A stretch of DNA of 64,000 nucleotides from Cyanophora paradoxa (lineage: Eukaryota > Glaucocystophyceae > Cyanophorales > Cyanophoraceae), in contig QPMI01000129.1 of the NCBI GenBank assembly GCA_004431415.1, positions 124,001-188,000 on the forward strand, written 5' to 3'. A program made the position numbers and the translations under genes. Positions 11,321 to 21,173 of the stretch are shown here, piece after piece. Numbering within the stretch: the stretch's first letter is position 1; each line of letters opens with the position of its first letter. The notes beneath the pieces are model-generated. The model was given only the letters and a program-made list of their open reading frames with translations. It did not search any database and was not told the origin of the DNA.

Positions 11321-11854
11321 GGGGCCTGGCGCGGGGGCGGTCGGCGGGCGGCGCCCTCCGCGGGGGCGCCCGCGGTGCGACGCGCTTCCCGTTGATCGCA
11401 GCACTCTAGAGTAAGCGTTAGGTGACTGTAAATGCTTGAGGTTATTTTGGAACACTTGAGTCAGACACTCTTAGATTACTCGCCAGGGCCGGGTCTCGGG
11501 CCCGAACGCCAGCCTCTAGATCTAACGTTAAGCACATATCAGCCTACGTACATATACGTATACATGTGCATGGCAGGGCGCCGACGTCGATTCCGGCCTA
11601 GGCACCGATCCGTACGCGTATATGCTGAATGCGGCGTTTGGGCGTGCGGGCCGGGGCATTGGCTGGTGCGGGGCGCCGGCATTAATATTGCAAGTTGGCT
11701 GGTACCAAAAATGACTAGTACTCTGTACACGCCACACGAACCACCTGTCACAGCATAAAGCATCGATCGACGAAAAGGCCGCCCGCGCCGGGCACCTGCT
11801 TCGAGGAGAGGGCGGGGGCAGGGCCCCCTGGGAGACATGGCCCAGTGGGGCCCC
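11321..11854. other. Convergent intergenic region
   Basis: Two genes end here facing each other, so it should contain both 3' UTRs. It is less GC-rich than the coding parts around it (for example 11500-11760) and no exon is recognisable. Confidence 0.45.
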
Positions 11855-12517
11855 TCAGCGCCTGGCCCCGGAGCCAGACCCGACGAGGGGGCGCTGTGTC
11901 CTCTTTATGCAGACGGGGCAGTCCTGCGTGCCCCGCCCTATGCACCGCTGGCAGGTGCGGTACACGCCGTCCTCCTCCGACGCGCAGAAGCCGGCACCTG
12001 CGGCGAGGAGGGCACGGGGCGCGGTAAGGGGGCGCTCGGGGGAGCGGGGCGGCCGCGGTGGGCGAACCGAAGCAGCTCGCACACTCCACGACACCGTTGG
12101 TGCAGCGCGGACATTCGTGCCCGAAGCCATTCTGGATGCGGGTCCGCGGGCGGGAGAGGACCCGCGAATCGACCCGCTCTGGCGCCGCCGACTCCTCGAC
12201 AGCAGGATGCCCCAGAGCGGCCCGCTTCGCTTCCATCTCCTCCTTGGCCATCAGACCCAGGCTGCGGGCGGTCAGGCTCGCAGCGGGGCGCGCGGACGGA
12301 CGGCGGCAAACCGTTCGAGGGTCTCCAGGAAGTTCCGAGGCCTGAATCCAGGGTGCTCGCATGTGGAGAAGACAGGGAACGCGATGCCGTCGCTCGTTTT
12401 GACGCTGTTGTAGCCCTTGAGGTACCGGTCGCGCCTAGGCGGGAGAATATGAGCGCACGGGAGATACGGGAACGTATCCGAGGCTCACGGCCCAGGCGCG
12501 GCCCGGGGACGAAGCAT
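11855..12517 (-). CDS. Small zinc-finger protein with four CxxC pairs (DnaJ-type cysteine-rich)
   Basis: Four exons (12489-12517, 12312-12434, 12068-12261, 11855-11997) join to 162 residues. The C-terminal half has CPRC, CASC, CQRC and CPVC pairs spaced like the cysteine-rich zinc-binding region of DnaJ and of plastid/cytosolic DnaJ-related proteins without a J-domain. The sequence GAGFCASEEDGVYRTCQRC is typical. The N-terminal part contains RDRYLKGYNSVKTSDGIAFP, a helix with ETLERLGLMAKEEMEAKR, and no J-domain HPD motif. The short first exon (MLRPRAAPGP) was chosen because it restores the frame through a GTGAGC donor; it could be part of a transit peptide. Such proteins usually act as redox or holdase chaperones, here an inference. 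Confidence 0.68.
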
Positions 12518-13112
12518 ATTAAAACAGTTAGACTGTATCTATTCCGTAGCCGTGTTCGGGCTGGCCGTGCCCTCGCCACGGCCGGAGCGCCACGTTCTGG
12601 TTTTCATTGCAAGTGACGACGGCTGACTCGGGGACCCAAGCAGCCCGCTCTGCAAGACATGCAAGGCACACGCGCACCATCTCCGCTCGTCCACCCGGCT
12701 GCCGCCGCCGGAGCCGCCCGCGCTCCTCTTACCGAGCTCGGCGCCTTTCACGGTCCCCGTCCCCGCATGAATCTCCAGCGTCGCTGGCGCATCGCTGCGG
12801 CGACCGGGCGCATCGCTGCGGCTGGCGTCGCATCGCTTGGACTGCGCGACGCTGTCGCCGAGGAACGCCGACGAGCTGCTGCCGCTGGGGACCGCCACCA
12901 GTCTAGGCCCGAGGAACGCCATGTGCACGACGCTGCCCTGAGGCGAGCTTGTGAGGTCTCGGTCGGCCACTGAAGCACGGGTACGCGTGCGCGAACTTGG
13001 ACTGAGGAGGACGACGTGGAACGTCAGCAAAGAGCTTGCGGAAGCGACTGCACGCGAGTTGTCGTTTAGGCGGCGGAGCACTCGAGAAAGGAGGTCATCG
13101 GGAAGAGTCTCG
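12518..13112. other. Divergent intergenic region
   Basis: It lies between two genes reading outward. A long minus-strand open frame crosses it (12539 to 14326), but it runs antisense to real exons and has no domain, so I treat it as a by-product of the GC-rich sequence. There is a short repeat of GGCGCATCGCTGCGGC around 12786-12830. Confidence 0.4.
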
Positions 13113-14736
13113 ATGGGACCGGCGACGGCGCTGATCTCCTCTATTCCGGGCGTTCGGGCCCAGCGAGCGCTGCGCACTGGCGTGCGCGCGTTGTCGGGGG
13201 CGCCGGCGACCCCGCCGCCCAGCGCGCCGGACAACCTCGCGGAGCATATCACGATGGCGCCCAGCCGCGTAAAGAGCACGAGCTTCCTCACAACCGAGGC
13301 TGAATTAGCCAGCGCCGGCAGCGTCGCTGGCGCGCAAGCCGCGGTGCGGGCCAAGCTCCGGCCGCGGCCAACCACCGGTCTGCGCTCCATCCTCATCGAC
13401 GAGCTAGAGCCTTTCAACGCGGCGGGCTCGCGCGTGACGCTAGTGGGCTGCGAGCGGAACAATCCGGGCGACGCGGCCGAGGTCTTCGATCTGCTCGAGG
13501 CGCTGCGACCTGCCGCTGTGATCGCCGACCTCTGTCCCCTCACGACCGGCCCGTCCCGATTCCTCGAGTACGACAAGTGCGGCCCCGCACCCGCGGTCGC
13601 CCGCGCATGCCCCCTCCCCGAGCCGCCGCATGCGCGCCGGTCCGACGCCGCTGGCCGCAGGCGGATACACGAGATCTTGCACGCGCAGCACAAGGCGTTC
13701 GAGTACCTCGGAAAGCCTCGCTTCGATTTCCTGCTTGAGAGGGCCCGGCCGGTGCGCGGCGCCGGCGTGCGCCCCGCCCGGCCGGCGCGCCGCCCACGGC
13801 AGGGCGCACGTGCATGCAGGGCCTGGACAAGACGGCAGACTCGCTGGCGGCAATTGGGTACTGCCGAGCGCACGGCGCGCGGTTCTACGCAGGTGCGGCG
13901 CGGCCCGCGGCTGCGTGGCGGCCTTGCTGAGGCGTGCGGGCAGGGGACCTGCCGCGGCCGGCGCTGGCGCGGATGCTGGGGCTGGAGGAGGACGCGGAGG
14001 GGGAGGCGGTGGCGGCGGAGCAGACGCGGGTGGGGCAGGTGCCGCCGCAGGCGCGGGAGCTCGTGGTGGACCGCTTCGGGCGCTTCCTCGAGCTGCGCGC
14101 CGCCCGCGACTCGGGCATGCAGATCGAGGGGGCGCACCCCGTCGACCTCGACGCCGAGCTCGGAGCCCTCGAGTACGAGCTCGCCGCCGTCGTCCGCCGC
14201 TGTACCCCGCCCCCGCTCCTCGCCCGCACCTTCTGGAAGGCTCTCTTCGCCTACACCCTCCCCTCCCTCGCCCCGCCCCTTCCCCCGACGCCCCCTCCGC
14301 CGCCTGCCGAGGCCGGTTCCAAGCACGGCGAGGGGCCGGCGGTAGGGGGGGAGCTGCGTGCGCGGGACGACGTGGTGCTCCTGTGCGGGCGCCTGCAGTC
14401 GGTCGTGCTCAAGCGCCTCTGGGAGCCCGAGATCGCCAGGGTGCGCCCGGCAGGAGGCTCAGGCACGGAGGGCTCGCTGACGGGGTGCGGCGGGCGCAGA
14501 CGAACCCGCCGCTGGAGCCGGCGGACCTGAGCGGGGGCGAGGGGGCGATCATGGGCTTCTCGGAGGGGGCGGGGGACCTGCGCGCCCACTGGCACGCGCG
14601 CTCGGCCATGTTCGACCCCTCCCGGGGGGACGCCATCACCTGGCTCGCCCCGGGGGCCAGCGAGCGCGTCGCGCAGCCCTTCTTCCCCGTCAGCAGCCCC
14701 GCCGCCCGCCCTAAGCCCTCCATTGTCGTCCAGTGA
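13113..14736 (+). CDS. Predicted mitochondrial protein, possible TraB-like domain
   Basis: Five exons (13113-13576, 13661-13751, 13820-13892, 13944-14440, 14500-14736) sum to 453 residues in frame. The start MGPATALISSIPGVRAQRALRTG is Arg-rich, lacks acidic residues and continues ALSGAP, a good mitochondrial presequence. The core begins VTLVGCERNNPGDAAEVFDLL and reaches VIADLCP, which resembles the first strand-helix-strand of TraB/PrgY-type proteins. Later helices include HKAFEYLGKPRFDFLL and LVVDRFGRFLELRAARDSG, and then LLCGRLQSVVLKRLWEPE. The C-terminal exon has FSEGAGDLRAHWHARSAMF. TraB membership is a weak call from one motif. A proline-rich stretch at about 14205-14310 may hide an extra intron, though the frame stays open through it. 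Confidence 0.62.
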
Positions 14737-14991
14737 GCCAGTGCTCACGAGGCCCTGAGGGGCGAACGGATGCCGTGGTGCCACTGTGCCTCGGTGCCCC
14801 ACTGCGCTCGTTGTGCTCTATGCCAACACATACGGGCCTTGCGAGGTCAGGGCCGCTTTCGTGCATATGGTCTCTCATTTCGAATTCAGACCTTGACGGG
14901 CTCGGTGACTTGATGGGCCGACGCGGGGCACTGGTGAAGGCAGAGCAGTCTCAAACGCGAGCGGGCCACCTTGTTGGCGCGAGCTCGACAT

Positions 14992-15063
14992 GCCCGTCTA
15001 GCTCAGTCGGTAGAGCGCTGGACTCTTAATCCAGTGGTCGTGGGTTCGAGCCCCACGGTGGGC
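14992..15063 (+). tRNA. tRNA-Lys (anticodon CTT)
   Basis: The 72 bases fold into a full cloverleaf: acceptor GCCCGTC / GGTGGGC, D-arm GCTC AGTCGGTA GAGC, anticodon loop CTCTTAA, T-arm GTGGG TTCGAGC CCCAC. There is no intron and no encoded CCA. A T4 pol III terminator follows directly at 15066. Identical in sequence to the three other copies in this window. Confidence 0.97.
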
Positions 15064-15124
15064 GCTTTTCCCCTCCCGCGGGGTCATGGCCCCGCCGCCC
15101 GGGGCAGTCGATCGCTACGCTTCA

Positions 15125-15196
15125 GCCCGTCTAGCTCAGTCGGTAGAGCGCTGGACTCTTAATCCAGTGGTCGTGGGTTCGAGCCCCACGGTGGGC
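15125..15196 (+). tRNA. tRNA-Lys (anticodon CTT)
   Basis: Second copy, identical to the one at 14992, lying 61 bases downstream in the same direction, with its own T4 terminator at about 15199. The internal A and B boxes are intact. Confidence 0.97.
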
Positions 15197-15472
15197 GCTT
15201 TTGTCCATGCTCTGGCGCACTGCTCCTTCCATCTTTCGCTTCTTCCTCTGCTGCCGCTAGTTGGTACTTGCCTGGTAGCTTGTTGTTTCGGCAACAGCCA
15301 GCAGCGGAGCGGACACAATCGAGCTTGCTTAGCCGCGACCCGCTCGCAGCCGCGTTTCGCGTGGTCGCTTCCGATTTGCGCGGCTTCGCGTAGGAGCAGC
15401 TGCGGCATCACGATGATCATGAGCTTCAGCTAGCACCAGAGCGAGCGGCCCTGTCCGCTTCCAACTCCAGCC

Positions 15473-16326
15473 ATGCGCGGCTCGAAGCCAGCGGACCCGC
15501 CCATCGAGGCAGACGCACAGATCTCGTTCCTGCAGTGCGTTTGCGCTTCTCTCTGCAGCTGCCGCCTCTCGCTGCGCGCTTGCTCAAGAAGGGCGGCGCC
15601 CCTGCCGCGGCAGAGATGCGCTCTCGAAAATGTCGATGAATCTCGCGGCCACCGAGCGCTCGTCGCAGGAGACTCTTGAGGTACTGGGCCCGCCTCGCTG
15701 CGCGCGCTCGCGCCGGCCGCGGCACAGCATGCGCAAACGCTGAAGCGCCGCTCGCGCAGGCCACATCCTTTGAAATTGCCGAGTGCGAGAGGCAGATCGC
15801 CGATTGCGAGCAGAGGATACTCGCGAAGGAAGTAGAGATACGCCAGACGCAGGTGCGCATGTTCGTGGGTGGTGCTCGCCTGTGAGCGCTGGCGCTTAAT
15901 GCGCTGCGCCATCCTTCGTTCGCTGGCCTGATGCATATGCGGGAAAACACGGCGCAGGCGCGCATCTCCGGCCTGGAGAACGCCAGCGCCGCACAGCGTC
16001 GGGAGCTCGCCCAGCTGCAGGATCGCCTCGCGCGGGCAAACTCCGCACTGCCCACTGCCGCAGCTGGCGGCGACGCCGGCGCGAGGGCTCCTGCGGCGGG
16101 GTGCGCGGCGGCGCCGGCCTCGGCGGCGGACGTGAGGGCCGCGCTGGAGAAGGAGCGGCTGCAGGAGCGCGAGCTGCACAGCGTGCGCCCCGCGCCCGAG
16201 GCAGGCCTGCCCCGCGGTCGCCCCAGGCCTCTGACCGCCCGGCAGCTGACTGCGAAGATCCGCGAGCTGGAGGCGGCGCAGGCGGCGGCTGCAGCGCCCA
16301 GGGGACGAGGCGCGGGAAATATATAG
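15473..16326 (+). CDS. Small coiled-coil protein
   Basis: Five exons (15473-15534, 15614-15680, 15760-15852, 15958-16182, 16246-16326) total 175 residues in one frame. Almost the whole chain is predicted helical with heptad-like spacing: ADAQISFLQDALSKMSMNLA, FEIAECERQIADCEQRILAK, then ARISGLENASAAQRRELAQ LQDRLARAN, an Ala/Gly-rich hinge, ALEKERLQERELHS and LTAKIRELEAAQAAAAA with a short basic end. There is no signal peptide, membrane segment or catalytic motif. It sits inside the loop of the tRNA-bearing inverted repeat. Function unknown; a structural or adaptor role is likely. All four introns start with GT. Confidence 0.65.
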
Positions 16327-16912
16327 TCCCCCTGGCAAGCTTGAGGCCTCGATCTACCGTAGTGCCCTTCAGCGCGCCCGAGATGGCGCTAGCCCTAGCC
16401 CGGAGTCCACTCGACCGCTCTCTCATGGTCGGCCGCTGGCCCGCCGGGCGCGCCCCCGCATGCCGCAGCAGCAGCGCTAGCGGGCGCTATCATAGTAGTA
16501 TCCGACCAAGCTCCAACGTTAACGTTAACGCGTTTTGGAGCGCTGAGCTGTATCGCAAATTAACAAACTTGAAAGCAACACAACAATCCTCGTTCGTGAT
16601 CATGATCATACATGCGCATGTGCAACGTTAACTCTAAATTCTAAATCTGCGCATGCGAATAGCCTGGCAGCCTGGCAGGGTCATTTGCATGCAGCGCTAG
16701 CGCACTGCAGCTGCCAGCTGCACGTGCACATGCAGACTCTGCCAGGCTGAGAGTTCCGAGGCTCGATCGCGAGGGGCCTGCCAGCTGCAGGCTGAAGCGC
16801 GCGCGCGAGGAGCTCGAGGGGTAAGCGCTAGGGCAAGGAGTAAAAAGCGACTCTCGGCGCCGCCGCGGCGCGGCCGGCGTGATCATGAACTCCAGGAGCT
16901 CGAGGTGAATAC
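16327..16912. other. Intergenic, moderately AT-rich, no gene seen
   Basis: Follows the coiled-coil gene. It includes AACGTTAACGTTAACG at about 16517-16532 and a set of short CTGCCAGC/GCTGCCAGG repeats at 16665-16795, but no exon or RNA gene that I can support. Confidence 0.4.
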
Positions 16913-16915
16913 AGC

Positions 16916-16987
16916 GCCCACCGTGGGGCTCGAACCCACGACCACTGGATTAAGAGTCCAGCGCTCTACCGACTGAGCTAGACGGGC
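16916..16987 (-). tRNA. tRNA-Lys (anticodon CTT)
   Basis: Minus-strand copy, same 72-base sequence and cloverleaf as at 14992. Unlike the other copies its 3' flank (reading minus) lacks the T4 run directly after the tRNA, because the arm ends there; transcription termination is therefore uncertain. Confidence 0.96.
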
Positions 16988-17048
16988 TGAAGCGTCGCGA
17001 TCGACTGCCCCGGGCGGCGGGGCCATGACCCCGCGGGAGGGGAAAAGC

Positions 17049-17120
17049 GCCCACCGTGGGGCTCGAACCCACGACCACTGGATTAAGAGTCCAGCGCTCT
17101 ACCGACTGAGCTAGACGGGC
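17049..17120 (-). tRNA. tRNA-Lys (anticodon CTT)
   Basis: Minus-strand copy identical to the others, followed by a T4 terminator on its own strand (AAAA at 17043-17046 on the plus strand). Confidence 0.97.
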
Positions 17121-17374
17121 ATGTCGAGCTCGCGCCAACAAGGTGGCCCGCTCGCGTTTGAGACTGCTCTGCCTTCACCAGTGCCCCATCAAGTCACCGA
17201 GCCCGTCCGATCCGTAGGCGGCGCAGCTGGCTGATACAAACCGTTCCGCTCTGCCTCGCGACGCTCGCACGGCCAGCCGGTCGCGGATCGGACGGAGCTC
17301 GCCTAGGAGCTATCTGCGTCCGGCTCGGTCCCCGTAGTCGCCCGCGTTCGTCGCGTTGCGACGGAACCGCAAGC

Positions 17375-18074
17375 ATGTCTCGCGCGCCGCGGGACTCGCC
17401 GCCGCGGGATGCCGAGAATCCCTTGACGCGGCGGCCCGACTACGTCGAACCGTGCGTGCCTCCCGCCGGCGCCGGGCGCGGCCGCGCGGCGTCGAAACCG
17501 CGCGCACTGAGCTGCGCGCGGCGCAGGTCGCCGCGGGGCTTGGTGAACCCGCTGCCGGAGTACCTGCGCCCCGAGTCGTACCGGCGGCACGACCGCGTGG
17601 CGCTGCTCTTCGGCGGGTCGCGCTCCTCCTCGGGCAAGGCGGCGACGCTGACGAAGTGGGCCGTCGGCTCCATCGTCGCCATCCTCTTCCTCGGCCTCCT
17701 CGCCGTCATCATCTTCGCCGTCGTCAGCGCCGCCTCCCCGGCCGCCGCCCCGCCCGGCCTCCAGCGCGCCTCGAGCTCGCCCGCCGGCGTCGGCCCCGCC
17801 TCCGAAGCCGACGTGGTGCGGCGGCGGACGGCGGAGGCGGTGGCGGGGGCCGGCATCTCGGTGAGCGCCGTGCTGGGGGGCCCCGGGGGCGGCGGCTCGG
17901 AGGGCGGCCTGGTGCTGAGCCTGCGCTCCAACGTGAGCATGCCGGGCAACGTCTCCTCCGCCTACTTCTGCCGCGCCTTCGCCCTCAAGGGCCCCCGCCT
18001 CTCCGTCCCCTACCACGCCACCCGCTTCGAGGGGCACGTCCTCTCGCCCCACCTCCACCACGTCCGCTGCCCCG

Positions 18075-18107
<33 letters not shown>

Positions 18108-20153
18108 TTCTCGTTCCCTCCGGCCTGAGGGACGTCGCCCAGATGCTGCTCTTCGGCTGCCTGAAGCCCGTCGACGCGTGGCGCTACGAGCGCTACTAGT
18201 GCGCCCCGGCCCCGGCCTCCCCGCCCCGCCCCCGCCCCGCCCCGCCGGCGCAGCTCCTGACGGGGGCGAGCGCCGGCAGCCCGTGCCCCGAGATGGAGGA
18301 CGTGCCGTGCAACACGATCATCGCCGGCACCGCCGACCAGCCCGACAGCCTCGACTTCCCCCCATCCGCCGGCCCGCCCCCCCTGCCTGCATGCAGCCGG
18401 CGCGCCCTATGCGGGCTGGAAGCTGAGGAGTGCTGTGCGGGCGGCAGGGATGCCGCTGGGGAAGGGGGCCTTCGGCGACACGTACGTCGACGTCCTCCTC
18501 CAGTGGCACTGCGCGCCCCGCCCCGCCCCGCCCCGCGCGCTCCCTCCCGGCTCACCCCCGCCCCCCGCCTGCAGACACGCCGAAGCAGGCGGGCGCCGTG
18601 GACACCAGCGGTGCGGCCGAGCTCCCGCGGGGCCCCCGTGAGGCCAGGCCAAAGCCTGAGCGGGGCGCGGCGGCGGCGCAGGGTTCGACCTGCACCTGAC
18701 GCCCCGCCTGCGGCCCCACAGCATCGGCTCCATCGCCATGTGGCGCGCCCCGTACCCCTTCTGCTTCCCCCCTCCTCTCGAACGAAGGCCGGGGGCGGGA
18801 TCAGGTACCCTGCGAACCGGTGGACGGTGAACGGGACGGCGCTGGCGGAGGAGGTGGCGGCGGGGCGCGTCGCGGCGAACACTTCCGCCATCGAGGACGC
18901 CTCCGTGCGCCCCGCCGCCCCGCCCCGCCCCCCTTTCCAGCGCCCGCGCCCACGCCGGCACGCCGCGCCCCCGCAGGCCAAGTTCTGCGTCGCCAGCTCG
19001 CCCCCCATCCCCCCGCGCCGCCCCAGCGTCGACTACGTCGGTGCGTGCGCCGCTCTCGCCCGCCCGCCCGCCCGCCGCGTGCGGCGCCGCTAAGTCAGCG
19101 GTCGCCGCGCACGCGCAGTCACCTGCCCGCCCATCAACGCCTACGACTCGGTAGGCCCCTTTCTGCCTCCCCCCCCTCGCTCGTTCGTCGATCGAACGTT
19201 TTCGGCGCAGCTGCTGTACGGGATCCCCCCCGGCGGGGCGAACCTCACGCACGTTTGGCCCCGTGCGTACCCCCCCGCCCCCCCACCCCAATCCCCCCAC
19301 CAAGGCGAGGGCGGGGCGCGGGCGGGCGCAGACATGCACCTCACGGGGTCGCGGATATGGGCCGAGCTCTACAGGCGCGACGCCAACGCCACCGAGGGCC
19401 CGCCCCGCCCCGCCCCGCCCTTCTCTCGCCATCTCGTCCCGCCTCCGCTGCGGCTGAGCGGCAGACCACCCCCCGCAGGCCTGTGGCGCTTCGAGCGGGA
19501 GATATACCGCTGGGACTCGTACTACTTCCACGGGCAGGTGGGCCCGGACCCCTCGGGATCTCCCGGGCCCTGCGCCCCCGCCCCGAGTGCGAGCGAGCGG
19601 GCGCACCCCCGCAGCGCTTCTTCGAGCTCGAGAGGCCCGTGCTGCTGCTCCCCTCGGACCGCCTCGTCCTCCACTGCGAGTGCGTACCCGGCCCGCCCCC
19701 GACCCCGGGGGCACCCGCCCGCCCGCGCGAACGCGGCGGGGGTACACGCACAGGTTCAACACGACGGAGCGTTCCGAGCCGACGCGCATCGGCAACGGCA
19801 TCCTCGACGAGATGTGGTGCGCGCGCGCCGCCGCCGCGACGGCTCTGAGCGGCCCGCTGGCCTCCGAGAGGGGACCTGACGTGAGCGGGGGCAGCAACCT
19901 GTTCATGGTGACGGTGCCGCGGGTGGCGATGGCGGGGGTGGAGGCGCTGGCGCGGGCGCGGGGGCGGGAGCCGGGCGAGGCGGCCGAGCTCGGCTCCCTC
20001 TGCCTCGGCGGCGTCCTCGGCTGGCCCGCCATCGCCCCCCGCCTCGTCTCCCCCCGCCCCGCCGCCCCTCCGCTTCCTCAGGCGCCCCCGCCCGCCGCCC
20101 CGCCCTCCCCGCCCCTCCCCCCCAGCCCTCGCCCACCGCGTGGCCGGGCGTGA
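17375..20153 (+). CDS. DBH-like copper type II, ascorbate-dependent monooxygenase, membrane-anchored
   Basis: Sixteen exons reconstruct to 562 residues in frame (17375-17451, 17527-18061, 18143-18198, 18280-18371, 18448-18510, 18575-18610, 18682-18751, 18805-18904, 18977-19040, 19119-19150, 19211-19262, 19332-19397, 19479-19537, 19615-19679, 19754-19816, 19895-20153). A cytosolic N-terminus of about 65 residues precedes one membrane anchor (WAVGSIVAILFLGLLAVII), giving a type II lumenal enzyme. The N-domain has the CuA motif HLHHMLLFGC, which is split by an intron after HH, and then MPLGKGAFGDTYVDVLLQWH and LHLTPRLRPHSIGS. The C-domain has the CuB HMHLTG motif and the Met-ligand motif ILDEMCN, the hallmarks of PHM/DBH/MOXD1 enzymes that hydroxylate a C-H bond using ascorbate and O2. 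Substrate unknown. Three introns are GC-AG. The extreme C-terminal Pro-rich end is less certain. Confidence 0.86.
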
Positions 20154-21173
20154 CACCGGCGGCCGCTGGTGCCGGGGCGCCGCGGCCAACGCCAGCGCCC
20201 CCTCGCCCTCCCCGCGCCCGCCTCCCGTCGCCTCCCCCGCCCCGCCGCTCCCACGTCGCCCCCCACCCCCGCCCCCGCCGGGGCCTCCCCGACCCCCGCC
20301 GCTTAGCCCTCCCGGCCCCCGGCCTCCTCCTTCCTTTCCTTTCATTTTGAGCGTGCATGCAGAGAGATGTGACCAGAGTAGCTCGCAAGCGCCCCCTCCG
20401 GATCCCCCCTCCCCCGGGGTGCCACGGCGCCAGTGGGGGCCGGGGGACGAGGGGGGGCGGCGGGGCTCGAGGGGGTCTTCGCTTGGAGGACCCGGGAGGG
20501 AAGATCTAGAGGAAGGGCCGAACGTTCAACTTGCAAGCGTTCGCGGTGATCATGATCGCTGCCCCACGTCACGGCGTCCCCGGGCCCATGCACCCGCCGC
20601 ATTCCGCCCCCGTGGGCTCGGGCTCCAGGCTCCCCCCAGAAACTTGGATCCGGTAGGAGAATCGCACTGCATGAAACCCCTGCCGTGTGCCATGAAAGAA
20701 CTTCGGATGTTAGAGCCTCGGAGCACATGAGCTCATGATCGCTGAGTGATTGGGGAAGGACCTCCTTCCCCTTCCCCCACTTGGGGGTGTCCGGGTGCCC
20801 ACCCTAGGCCAAAATGAAATGTCCCGACCTCCCAAAACCCGAGTTTTCTCGCCGGATCCTAGCAAGGCATGTCCCTAGGAGTCCGGAAACGTGTTCCGGG
20901 ACATTTGGGCCCCGTCGGGTCGACCAGGAATGGGCAATAACACATTTTTGGAAAATGCAATCTAGCGCCTCACCAAGTGGCGGTATATCTGCCGGACCGA
21001 GTGCTCCTGAATGCGCTTGATGTGCCCGACGAGTCATGTCATACATTCCGAGACCGGAGGAGCACAGGGTAGACCGCCAGGCCGCCTCAAGTACCTGTTG
21101 TACCGGACGCCGGAAAAAAGAGCTCCTGCGAGTCGGGAGCCGATTGCTGGGTACGCAGTACTACGTTCTTGCC
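20154..21173. other. Intergenic and probable Helitron 5' flank
   Basis: The first half is C-rich 3' flank of the monooxygenase gene. From about 20700 the GC content drops and short palindromic stretches appear (ATGAGCTCAT near 20728, CTTCCCCTTCCCCCACTTGGGGG near 20765-20785, AACGTGTTCCGGGACA near 20888). The Helitron terminus should lie here, but I cannot fix its 5'-TC end. Confidence 0.4.

Larger units (their letters stand above)
14895..15199. repeat. Left arm of tRNA-Lys inverted repeat
   Basis: This 305-base segment recurs in reverse orientation at 16913-17207. The two arms are nearly identical; the visible differences are an eight-base insertion in the left arm near 14917-14926 and one base in the spacer between the two tRNAs. 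Each arm carries two tRNA-Lys genes. Confidence 0.9.
16913..17207. repeat. Right arm of tRNA-Lys inverted repeat
   Basis: Reverse complement of 14895-15199, carrying the third and fourth tRNA-Lys copies on the minus strand. The arms are separated by about 1.7 kb containing one protein gene. Confidence 0.9.

Noticed and set aside
12539-14326. 595-codon open frame on the minus strand
   Set aside because: It runs antisense to a five-exon gene whose exons join cleanly. The frame has no domain and is a consequence of the GC-rich sequence lacking stops.
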